A stretch of 35,087 bases of DNA. Origin: Alphaproteobacteria bacterium. GTDB lineage: Bacteria > Pseudomonadota > Alphaproteobacteria > Sphingomonadales > Emcibacteraceae. The stretch spans positions 1 through 35,087 of the forward strand of contig NVTJ01000012.1 in NCBI GenBank assembly GCA_002401545.1, in the 5' to 3' direction. Below are positions 8,108-15,028 of the stretch, in pieces; within the stretch, counting starts at the first letter, position 1, and each line of letters starts with the position of its first letter. A model generated the notes under the pieces. That model did not search any database and was not told the origin of the DNA. It saw only the letters and a program-made list of their open reading frames with translations. Position numbers and translations under genes: made by a program.

Positions 8108-8920
8108 TTATTTACCCTGTTTCTTGGCCAATTCGGCCTTTTCCGCAAGCCAGCCCGGTCCGCCGCCGGTGGCAAGCGCCTTGATAACGCCGCGCAGGGT
8201 GCTGACTTCTTCATGGGTCAGGTCAGCGCGTTTGAAGATATTACGCAGGTTCCGCTTCATGATGGAGCGGCGCTGATCATGGCGGAAATACCCGGCCTCT
8301 GTCAGTTCGGTCTCCATGTGATCAAACAGCTTTTGCAGGTCATCGGACGATGCGGGTCTGGTCTCAAGCTGCGGGGTATATTGGTCCGGCTGCTCAGAGC
8401 CGGTCTGAAACCATTCATAAGACATCAGGATCACCGCCTGCGCCAGATTTATCGATGCAAAAGCCGGATTAAGCGGCACAGATACAATAGCGTCACATAA
8501 TGCCACATCATCATTCTTTAGCCCGGCCTTTTCCGGCCCGAACAGCAAGCCAAATTTCTGCCCCCCACCACAATGTGACCGCATGAGGCTTGCACATTTA
8601 TGGGGCGTGATCACCGTCTTGATCATATCGCGGCGTCTGGCGGTAGTAGCATAAACATAATTCAGGTCGGCAATGGCCTCTGCGGTGGTCTCATACACCT
8701 GTGCCTTATCCAGCACAATATCTGCCCCCGCCGCCGCCGGCACCGCATCCGGATTGGGCCAGCCATCGCGGGGGCTAACCAAACGCAGGTCAGTCAGCCC
8801 GAAATTATACATAGCCCTGACCGCCTTGCCGATATTCTCACCAAGCTGCGCCCCGATCAATATGATCGCGGGGCCATCTTCGTGAATAATTTCATTTTCC
8901 AAACTGTTGGTTCCAGCCAA
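8108..8920 (-). CDS. trmJ: TrmJ-type tRNA 2'-O-methyltransferase (SPOUT family)
   Basis: About 270 residues. The N-terminal SPOUT domain carries the TrmH/TrmJ motifs AIILIGAQLGENIGKAVRAMYNFGLTDLRLVSPRDGWP (motif 1), FGLLFGPEKAGL (motif 2) and VSVPLNPAFASINLAQAVILMSYEW (motif 3, with the knot that binds SAM). A C-terminal helical part resembles TrmJ (Cm32/Um32 of tRNA). The best start is a TTG at 8920: AAGGAG lies 6 bases ahead, and the resulting MAGTNSLE begins like many alphaproteobacterial TrmJ proteins. A GTG at 8935 would place that ribosome site inside the gene and the start at the predicted transcript end. Other SpoU-class rRNA or tRNA methylases are less likely. Confidence 0.85.
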   Translation of the reverse strand: MAGTNSLENEIIHEDGPAIILIGAQLGENIGKAVRAMYNFGLTDLRLVSPRDGWPNPDAVPAAAGADIVLDKAQVYETTAEAIADLNYVYATTARRRDMIKTVITPHKCASLMRSHCGGGQKFGLLFGPEKAGLKNDDVALCDAIVSVPLNPAFASINLAQAVILMSYEWFQTGSEQPDQYTPQLETRPASSDDLQKLFDHMETELTEAGYFRHDQRRSIMKRNLRNIFKRADLTHEEVSTLRGVIKALATGGGPGWLAEKAELAKKQGK

Positions 8921-8942
8921 AGTGATCTCCTTCACGGCCCCT

Positions 8943-8969
8943 ATTATAGTATAGTGAAGACTTTCTCAA
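8943..8969 (-). promoter_or_regulatory. Promoter of the trmJ gene
   Basis: On the minus strand a perfect TATAAT (8948-8943) follows TTGAGA (8969-8964) at a short 15-base spacing. Transcription would start near 8936, just before the AAGGAG ribosome site at 8932-8927. Confidence 0.5.
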
Positions 8970-9045
8970 GTGAGAGAATGGCAATGTCACCCTGAATTCA
9001 GTTCAAGGTCCATGTTTGCTATAGACTCCATTGTTCCAACCAACC

Positions 9046-9396
9046 TTAAAAGGCATTGTCCAGATAATGGCGTACGGCGTTCTGGACATGGCGGAAACGG
9101 TCACCGCCCAGATTCTTGCCGCCGTACCAGCGGGTGACCACAATGATATGATTGTGCAATTTTTCCCGCTCAAGCATTCGGATGATGATCATGCCAGCTC
9201 CGGCTTCCCCGTCGTCATTCTTGAGCGGAAGGTCCCCATAAAGGAAAGCCCAGCTATTATGGGTTGCCTTGGCGAATTTCTTCTTTCGGCAGAGCTGTTT
9301 GATAAAGGCCTTTGCCTCCACAGCGGAGTTGCACGGCCCGCCGGAAACCGAATATTTAGACCCCCGGTCCCTAATGATACCATCAAATATACGCAT
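9046..9396 (-). CDS. Short IMPACT/UPF0029 family protein
   Basis: 116 residues forming just the UPF0029 domain. Visible motifs are SVSGGPCNSAVEAKAFIKQL, KATHNSWAFLYG, NDDGEAGAG and the signature VVTRWYGGKNLG, which fits the UPF0029 pattern. The common bacterial YigZ has a second C-terminal ferredoxin-like domain and is about 200 residues; that domain is absent here and the next stretch downstream does not encode it. Relatives in eukaryotes act in translation control; the role of the bacterial proteins is unsettled. There is no clear ribosome site before the ATG. The mobile island begins about 50 bases upstream. Confidence 0.8.
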   Translation of the reverse strand: MRIFDGIIRDRGSKYSVSGGPCNSAVEAKAFIKQLCRKKKFAKATHNSWAFLYGDLPLKNDDGEAGAGMIIIRMLEREKLHNHIIVVTRWYGGKNLGGDRFRHVQNAVRHYLDNAF

Positions 9397-9443
9397 AAGA
9401 TGCTATAAATGGATTTGCCAAAGAAAGTCAAGTTTTGGGGAAT

Positions 9444-9476
9444 ATGGAAATCAATTGACTCTGACCCCATTGATTC
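9444..9476. repeat. Left inverted repeat of the island upstream of the RAYT gene
   Basis: These 33 bases are the reverse complement of 10723-10755 with 3 mismatches. The core is ACTCTGACCCCATTGATTC on the left copy. A decayed partial copy (CCCCATTAGATT) follows at 9495-9506. Confidence 0.85.
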
Positions 9477-9548
9477 TCTTAAAATTGGTTCATTCCCCAT
9501 TAGATTAAACGAGTGAGGTGGTCCCGGATTTTTGCACAGTCTGTTAAG

Positions 9549-9611
9549 GGAATCGATGGGGTCAGGAATCGATGGGGTCAGCAGGAATCGAGGAATCGAT
9601 GGGGAATCGGG
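9549..9611. repeat. Clustered direct copies of GGAATCGATGGGGTCA
   Basis: Two exact head-to-tail 16-base copies (9549-9564 and 9565-9580), then a fragment (9584-9590) and a truncated copy (9592-9604), ending at the left end of the IS30 element. Another exact copy lies just beyond the right end of that element (10722-10737). The cluster therefore seems to have been split by the insertion. Confidence 0.85.
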
Positions 9612-9612
9612 C

Positions 9613-10709
9613 GGATTCCACTCCCAAGTGCGACAGTGGGGGTTCAAAGTAGGACATAGTTTACGTAACTGATAGAATGAGGTTTCTGACATCTTATTCA
9701 TTCAAGGAGCAAACCATGTCCTATAGCCATCTTAACGCAAAAGAACGTCATACGCTGATGTTTCTTTCCCAATATCATCTCAGTGCCCGGGAGATCGGTC
9801 GCCGTCTGGGTCGTCATCATAGCAGCATCGCCCGAGAACTGCGTCGTAATGTCCATATTTGCGGCAACTACAGAGATGATTCTGCTCATCAGGAAGCAAA
9901 GGCCCGGCGCAAACAGCCGCGCCACTTCCGGAAACGCTCAAACCGGCCATTGACCGACTATGTTTTGGGTCGCTTACAAGAAGACTGGTCACCCGCAACC
10001 ATTGTTGGTCGTCTGAAAGTCGACTTTCCACGCAGTCGTAAAATGCGTCTCAGCATCGAAGTGATCTATCAGTGGATTTACCGGGATGCCACTCAGGGTG
10101 GCCTGCTGTATCGGCATTTGTTGAGACACCATAAAGGGCGCAGAAGACAAGGGCTTTACGGCCTGTGCCGGGGTCTCATTCCGGGCCGGATCAGCATCCA
10201 TGATCGCCCGGAAAGCATTGCCAGGCGCATACGTTTTGGTCACTGGGAAGGCGATACGGTGGAGGGAGAGAAAGGCACAGGTGGCATTGCCACCCATGTG
10301 GAACGCAAGAGCCGATTGCTCATCGCAGCCAAGCTCACGGACAAGCGGGCAGAGACTTTTACCGGGGCCACAATTAGGGCCTTTAGACACATTCCGCCTA
10401 AGTGGCGCAGGACATTGACTGTTGATAATGGTGGGGAGTTCGCTGGGTTTAAAGTAATCGAGGCAGCAACAAGAATGACTGTCTATTTTGCTGATCCATA
10501 CGCCCCTTGGCAGCGCGGCACCAATGAGAATACCAACGGTTTGCTACGTCATTATTTCCCCAAAGGTATCGATTGGCGCGGCGTGAGCGAAAAACAGCTT
10601 GCGGTGGCGGTGGATAAACTCAATAATCGACCCCGAAAATGCCTCAAATATCAGACGCCAAACGAGGTCTTTCTAAAGAACACAGGTGGCGCACTTGCAA
10701 CTTGAATTC
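9613..10709 (+). mobile_element. Complete IS30-family insertion sequence
   Basis: About 1.1 kb with imperfect 23-base terminal inverted repeats at 9613-9635 and 10687-10709. They share GG/GAATTC-type outer ends and an exact CAAGTGCG core; 16 of 23 bases match. A single intact transposase gene fills it. No target duplication can be called with certainty, because the element lies in repetitive sequence on both sides; 2-4 bases would be usual for the family. Exact boundaries could be off by a few bases. Confidence 0.75.
9716..10705 (+). CDS. IS30-family transposase
   Basis: DDE transposase of about 329 residues that cuts and joins the element's ends. The N-terminus (MSYSHLNAKERHTL, then SAREIGRRLGRHHSSIARELRRN) is the IS30 helix-turn-helix that binds the inverted repeats. 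The rve-type core follows with Asp180 (HWEGDTVEG), Asp237 (TVDNGGEF) and Glu271 (GTNENTNGLLRHYFPKG). The 33 residues between the second Asp and Glu are the IS30 hallmark. All three catalytic residues and the full reading frame are intact, so it could be active. AAGGAG 6 bases before the ATG at 9716 fixes the start; an in-frame upstream start at 9677 is not needed. Confidence 0.95.
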   Translation: MSYSHLNAKERHTLMFLSQYHLSAREIGRRLGRHHSSIARELRRNVHICGNYRDDSAHQEAKARRKQPRHFRKRSNRPLTDYVLGRLQEDWSPATIVGRLKVDFPRSRKMRLSIEVIYQWIYRDATQGGLLYRHLLRHHKGRRRQGLYGLCRGLIPGRISIHDRPESIARRIRFGHWEGDTVEGEKGTGGIATHVERKSRLLIAAKLTDKRAETFTGATIRAFRHIPPKWRRTLTVDNGGEFAGFKVIEAATRMTVYFADPYAPWQRGTNENTNGLLRHYFPKGIDWRGVSEKQLAVAVDKLNNRPRKCLKYQTPNEVFLKNTGGALAT

Positions 10710-10721
10710 ACCTGGGGTCAG

Positions 10722-10755
10722 GGAATCGATGGGGTCAGAGTAAATTGATTTTCAT
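10722..10755. repeat. Right repeat copy between IS30 and the RAYT gene
   Basis: Contains an exact GGAATCGATGGGGTCA (10722-10737) and, at 10723-10755, the partner of the left inverted repeat at 9444-9476. It lies 48 bases before the RAYT start codon. Confidence 0.85.
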
Positions 10756-10802
10756 TTCTATCTATGTTATCCTCCGATTTTAACTCATTAGGGGATATAC
10801 TC

Positions 10803-11531
10803 ATGGCTCGGCTGGCCCGTTTAAACCTCGCCAACGTTCCTCAACATGTGGTGCAGCGCGGCAATAACCGTCAGGCAACTTTCTTTGCCGATGAGGATTA
10901 CGCAGTATATCTGGATAAGCTGAAAGAATATGCCGATAAATATCAAGTCGCCATACATGCCTATGTCCTGATGACCAATCATGTCCACCTGCTGTTGACG
11001 CCGTCCACCAAGACGGGGGTAAGTCAGATGATGCAGGCTCTGGGCCGCTATTACGTGCGCTATATTAATCAGACCTATCATCGTTCCGGCACGTTATGGG
11101 AAGGACGTTATAAATCGACCTTGGTTGACAGTGAAGCCTATTTTCTGTTGCTGAGCCGATATATTGAACTCAACCCGGTTCGGGCTGAAATGGTGGATCA
11201 TCCGGCGGAATACCCTTGGAGCAGCTATCATGGTAATGCTACGGATAAGGATATTGCGCTTCTCTCTCCCCACAACTGTTATAAGGCCCTGGATAAGAAT
11301 GATGTGGATAGAAAGGCTGCGTATGCTGCGCTGTTCAACGATCATATTTCAGAGAAAATAATCGAAGAAATCCGCCATGCTACCGAAAAATCATGGGTGC
11401 TGGGTGACAGTCGGTTTAAACAACAAATAGAGCAGGCAACCGGGCGCCGAACTTCTCCCACTCCGCGCGGTGGAGACAGAAAATCAAAAGAATTTAAAAA
11501 GGCTCAAAAAGAGAAAAGGCAAGACAAGTAA
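10803..11531 (+). CDS. REP-associated tyrosine transposase (Y1/HUH family)
   Basis: About 242 residues related to IS200/IS605 TnpA, in the RAYT branch that is tied to short palindromic repeats. The HUH metal-binding motif is His60-Val-His62 in MTNHVHLLLTP. It opens with MARLARLNLANVPQHVVQRGNNRQATFF, a typical start for this group. The tyrosine-bearing helix and C-terminal signature are YYVRYINQTYHRSGTLWEGRYKS and YIELNPVRAEMVDHPAEYPWSSY. The end is lysine-rich. AGGGG lies about 8 bases before the ATG at 10803. The frame is intact. RAYTs are usually single-copy domesticated genes that act on repeats elsewhere; here the candidate repeats lie just upstream. Confidence 0.93.
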   Translation: MARLARLNLANVPQHVVQRGNNRQATFFADEDYAVYLDKLKEYADKYQVAIHAYVLMTNHVHLLLTPSTKTGVSQMMQALGRYYVRYINQTYHRSGTLWEGRYKSTLVDSEAYFLLLSRYIELNPVRAEMVDHPAEYPWSSYHGNATDKDIALLSPHNCYKALDKNDVDRKAAYAALFNDHISEKIIEEIRHATEKSWVLGDSRFKQQIEQATGRRTSPTPRGGDRKSKEFKKAQKEKRQDK

Positions 11532-11584
11532 ATTTTGGCCTTTTCATCCCGACCTGTGTAACCGCGTTAAGTGAACATCACCTC

Positions 11585-11613
11585 TTGACAAAAGAATATA
11601 AATAGAACATAAC
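11585..11613 (+). promoter_or_regulatory. lexA promoter with overlapping alphaproteobacterial SOS box
   Basis: TTGACA (11585-11590) and a -10-like CATAAC (11608-11613) are 17 bases apart. In the spacer GAAT-N7-GAAC (11594-11608) is the reverse reading of the alphaproteobacterial LexA site GTTC-N7-GTTC with one mismatch. LexA bound here would block RNA polymerase, giving the expected autoregulation. Confidence 0.6.
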
Positions 11614-11652
11614 TAAAACAAATAGTGAAACATTTTGTCAGGAGGCCCTAAA

Positions 11653-12318
11653 ATGCTCACCAGAAAACAGCGGGATTTATTGCTTTTTATCCATGAAAGG
11701 CTTCAGGAAAATGGCGTGGCCCCCTCCTTTGACGAGATGAAAGATGCCCTGAACTTAAAATCCAAGTCAGGAATTCACCGGCTGATTGGCGCGTTGGAAG
11801 AACGGCAGTTCATCCGCCGCCTGCCCAACCGGGCGCGGGCATTGGAAATTTTGCGGCTTCCTGATAGCGAAGAACATACGGCCCAGGATAATTTGTTCAA
11901 GCCTGATTTTGGCAAGAAAGAAGTGGTTTCAGATCCCAACACCGTCGATATTCCCCTGCACGGCAGAATTGCTGCCGGGACGCCGATTGAGGCTCTGGAA
12001 CAATATGAAAATATCCCCGTTCCGGCCTCTATGGTTGGTTTTGGCAGCCATTATGCGCTGGAAATTGATGGCGATTCTATGGTTGAGGCGGGTATATTGG
12101 ACGGCGATACCATCGTTGTTCAACGGTGTGATACTGCGGACAATGGCACTATTGTCGTCGCCCTGATTGACGAGGAAGAAGCCACCCTGAAAACTCTCTA
12201 CAGAAAAGGCCCCGATGTGACATTGGAGCCCTCAAACCGGGACTTTAAAACCCAGATTTACCCGGCAGACCGGGTTCGGATACAGGGTCGGCTGGTTGGC
12301 CTGTTACGACAGTATTAG
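11653..12318 (+). CDS. lexA: LexA repressor/protease
   Basis: SOS-response repressor of 221 residues. The N-terminal winged helix-turn-helix is MLTRKQRDLLLFIHERLQENGVAPSFDEMKDALNLKSKSGIHRLIGALEERQFI. The C-terminal S24 protease domain has the self-cleavage bond Ala108-Gly109 in RIAAGTP, catalytic Ser142 in GDSMVEAG, and Lys180 in ATLKTL. RecA-stimulated self-cleavage would release SOS genes. The ATG at 11653 has AGGAGG 7 bases ahead; an upstream TTG at 11635 would put that site inside the gene. It converges on cysS with 14 bases between stop codons. The mobile island ends about 120 bases before it, leaving the promoter intact. Confidence 0.97.
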   Translation: MLTRKQRDLLLFIHERLQENGVAPSFDEMKDALNLKSKSGIHRLIGALEERQFIRRLPNRARALEILRLPDSEEHTAQDNLFKPDFGKKEVVSDPNTVDIPLHGRIAAGTPIEALEQYENIPVPASMVGFGSHYALEIDGDSMVEAGILDGDTIVVQRCDTADNGTIVVALIDEEEATLKTLYRKGPDVTLEPSNRDFKTQIYPADRVRIQGRLVGLLRQY

Positions 12319-12332
12319 CGGCAGAAAGAGGC

Positions 12333-13682
12333 TTATCGCCTTTCCCAACTTGTCCCCTCCGGCCCGTCAAGCAGGGATATGCCCTGTTCTGAAAGCTGAT
12401 TGCGGATGTCATCGGCACGGGCAAAGTCTTTATTCTTCTTGGCCTCAGCACGTTCTGTGATTAATTTTCCGATCGCCATTTCAGAAAGTGCGCTGTCATC
12501 AACAATACCATCAAACCAATCATCCTGTTCCAGAACCCCAAACAGATTGGCCGCTACTTTCAGCTGGCTCGCTGCCCCATCATCATTCACCGCCTTTTTT
12601 GCAAGACTGTTCAGTTCCGCAAGGGCTTTTGGCGTATTCAGGTCATCACGCAGCGCATCCAGAACAGCATTCGGCACCTTCACACCATCCGTATCCACGC
12701 CGTCCGTGAGGCGATACCAGCGGTCCAGTTGTTTCTGGGCCTGCCTGATACCATCGTGGCTGAAATCTACCGGCTGGCGGTAATGGGCGGACAGTAAATT
12801 CATGCGGATGGCTTCGCCCCTACCGGGAAATTCTTCCAGCAAATCATGGACGGTGATAAAATTACCCAAGGATTTGGACATTTTTTCGCCATCCACGGTC
12901 AGATAGCCGTTATGCATCCAGTAATTAGCCAGCGCGATGCCACCATGGGCGCAGCGGCTCTGGGCAATTTCATTTTCATGGTGGGGGAAAATAAGATCCA
13001 GACCGCCGCCGTGAATATCTATGGTATCGCCGAAGTTATCCTCGATCATGCAACTACATTCCAGATGCCAGCCCGGGCGGCCCCGGCCCCACGGGCTGTC
13101 CCATCCCGGTTGGGTCTCCGTGGACGGTTTCCACAGGATAAAATCCGCGGCATCTTTTTTATAGGACGCCACATCAACCCGCGCGCCAGCAATCATCTCA
13201 TCCAGTTTGCGACCGGACAGCTCGCCGTAATTGGACATGCTCGGCACGGAAAACAATGCATGGCCGTCTTTCTTATAAGCATAACCCTTGTCAATCAGGG
13301 TGCCTGTCATTGCGATCATCTGATCAATATAATCGGTGGCCTTGGGGGTTAAGTCCGGCGGTCCGGCATTGAGAGCGGCCATATCCGCTTCATAAATACG
13401 GGCGTATTTTTCGGTAATTTGCGAAATAGAGACACCGCTTTCCTGTGATGCTTCAATAATCTTGTCATCAATATCGGTAATATTACGGGCATAGGTGACG
13501 CGTTTGTAATCATGACGCAGCAGACGCACCAACAGGTCAAACACCACCACCGGGCGGGCATTGCCCACATGGGCATAATTATACACCGTCGGCCCGCAGA
13601 CATAGATCGTCACATGATCCGGGTTAAGGGGGGTGAAGTCTTCCTTCCGCCTGGTCAGCGTATTGTATATCCTGAGTTTCAT
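12333..13682 (-). CDS. cysS: Cysteinyl-tRNA synthetase
   Basis: Class I synthetase of 449 residues that attaches cysteine to tRNA-Cys. The zinc-site and HIGH region is IYVCGPTVYNYAHVGNARPVV, followed by ARNITDIDDKI, WHLECSCM, FPHHENEIAQS, and the KMSKS loop EKMSKSLGN. The C-terminal helical anticodon-binding part ends in LSEQGISLLDGPEGTSWERR. Its start overlaps the gltX stop by 4 bases (ATGA-type overlap at 13679-13682), so the two are translationally coupled and lie in the same transcript. Confidence 0.97.
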   Translation of the reverse strand: MKLRIYNTLTRRKEDFTPLNPDHVTIYVCGPTVYNYAHVGNARPVVVFDLLVRLLRHDYKRVTYARNITDIDDKIIEASQESGVSISQITEKYARIYEADMAALNAGPPDLTPKATDYIDQMIAMTGTLIDKGYAYKKDGHALFSVPSMSNYGELSGRKLDEMIAGARVDVASYKKDAADFILWKPSTETQPGWDSPWGRGRPGWHLECSCMIEDNFGDTIDIHGGGLDLIFPHHENEIAQSRCAHGGIALANYWMHNGYLTVDGEKMSKSLGNFITVHDLLEEFPGRGEAIRMNLLSAHYRQPVDFSHDGIRQAQKQLDRWYRLTDGVDTDGVKVPNAVLDALRDDLNTPKALAELNSLAKKAVNDDGAASQLKVAANLFGVLEQDDWFDGIVDDSALSEMAIGKLITERAEAKKNKDFARADDIRNQLSEQGISLLDGPEGTSWERR

Positions 13683-15016
13683 GCGGTTTTACCCTGCAAC
13701 CGCGCTCTGACAATTTCCGGGTTAATCAGGGGCAATAACAAGCCCATTTCCGGGCCGTGGTCCATGCCGGTGATGGCCTGACGCAGGGGCATGAATAAAG
13801 ATCTTCCCTTGGCCCCGGTCGCTTCCCTGACGGAACCGGTCCAGCTTTTCCACGTTGTTTCGCCCCACGGGGCAACGGGCAGAAGATCAGCTGCCTGAGC
13901 CGTGAAAGCCTGATCTTCTATCAACGGCACCAACGGTCCCTTAACGATTGCTTTCAAGGCCTTCATATCGCTTAGTTTATTGATATTCCCGCGGCAAATA
14001 TTCCATAAAATTTCATCCACATCACCCAGACGGTCCGCCACCACCGAAAAATCAGTCTGATGAAGGATTTTGGCGTTGAGAGTTTCAAGGTCTTTCGGAT
14101 CAAATTTTGCCGTAGAGCGGCTGTATTTGGCAAAATCAAAACCCGAAATCAATGGCTTTAACGACATCATTGGCTCTATGGCCTCAGAGGAACCAAGCCG
14201 GGCCAGCAGGCTGTTGATGCTCATGGCTTCCAGCCCGCCTTCGTCGCGGTAAGACTGAATACTGGCCGTGCCAAGGCGTTTTGACAGGCCCTCGCCTCCG
14301 GCCCCCGTCAACAGGGAGAAATGGGCAAAATGCGGCACGGCGGCACCCAAGGCCTCAAAAAGCTGGGTCTGAACCGCACTGTTGGCGGCATGGTCCTCAC
14401 CGCGCATGATGTGGCTGATGCCAAAATCAATATCATCCACCACCGATGGCAGGGTATAGAGGAAACTACCATTTTCCCGAATCAGGATTGGATCACTGAG
14501 GGCGGCAAGATCAAAACTCAAAGGGCCTTTGACCAGATCATTCCATTCAACACGCGCTGGCAGATTAAGCTTGAACCGCCAGTGGGCTTTACGACCCTGT
14601 TTCTCATAAGCCGCAACTTCCGCATCAGTCAGCTTTAGTCCCGCCCGGTCATAAACCGGTGGCTTGCCCTGCCCCAACTGGATTTTACGCTTCAGATCCA
14701 GTTCCAGACCCGTTTCATAACAGGGATAGAGGCGGCCACCTGTTTTCAGTTTTTCAACAACCTGATTATATCGCTCAATACGGTCTGACTGACGCGCAGT
14801 CGCGTCCCAGTCAAGCCCAAGCCATGTGAGATCCCGCTCAATGGCCTCGGCAAATGCCTGTGTCGAGCGTACCACATCCGTATCATCAAGACGCAGAAGG
14901 AAACTTCCGCCCATCTGGCGGCAAAACAGCCAGTTCACAAGGGCGGTGCGGATATTGCCCACATGGAGCAGTCCGGTGGGGCTGGGGGCAAAGCGGACTT
15001 TTACAGCTTTTGTCAT
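13679..15016 (-). CDS. gltX: Glutamyl-tRNA synthetase
   Basis: Class I synthetase of 445 residues charging tRNA-Glu. The HIGH region is RFAPSPTGLLHVGNIRTALVNW, then SFLLRLDDTD, ISHIMRGEDHAANSAVQ, and a KMSKS-like GLSKRLGTA. The length is at the short end, like the second GluRS many alphaproteobacteria have. Such bacteria usually make Gln-tRNA by mischarging and GatCAB, and the two GluRS copies may differ in tRNA preference. Whether this is the only copy cannot be told from the window. It lies 12 bases after nadE and overlaps cysS. Confidence 0.95.
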   Translation of the reverse strand: MTKAVKVRFAPSPTGLLHVGNIRTALVNWLFCRQMGGSFLLRLDDTDVVRSTQAFAEAIERDLTWLGLDWDATARQSDRIERYNQVVEKLKTGGRLYPCYETGLELDLKRKIQLGQGKPPVYDRAGLKLTDAEVAAYEKQGRKAHWRFKLNLPARVEWNDLVKGPLSFDLAALSDPILIRENGSFLYTLPSVVDDIDFGISHIMRGEDHAANSAVQTQLFEALGAAVPHFAHFSLLTGAGGEGLSKRLGTASIQSYRDEGGLEAMSINSLLARLGSSEAIEPMMSLKPLISGFDFAKYSRSTAKFDPKDLETLNAKILHQTDFSVVADRLGDVDEILWNICRGNINKLSDMKALKAIVKGPLVPLIEDQAFTAQAADLLPVAPWGETTWKSWTGSVREATGAKGRSLFMPLRQAITGMDHGPEMGLLLPLINPEIVRARLQGKTA

Positions 15017-15028
15017 CTGTTATCTCAT

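Noticed and set aside
9549..9604. Possible CRISPR-like array
   Set aside because: Copies are head-to-tail without unique spacers of regular length, and no cas gene is near. They belong with the RAYT-linked repeats.
9189..9701. Minus-strand open frame across the repeat cluster
   Set aside because: It runs antisense through the IMPACT gene and the repeats, and its composition (proline and serine runs from repeat translation) is not protein-like.
12846..13352. 168-residue plus-strand frame inside cysS
   Set aside because: It is an antisense shadow of a well-conserved synthetase; its sequence follows from the complementary codons.
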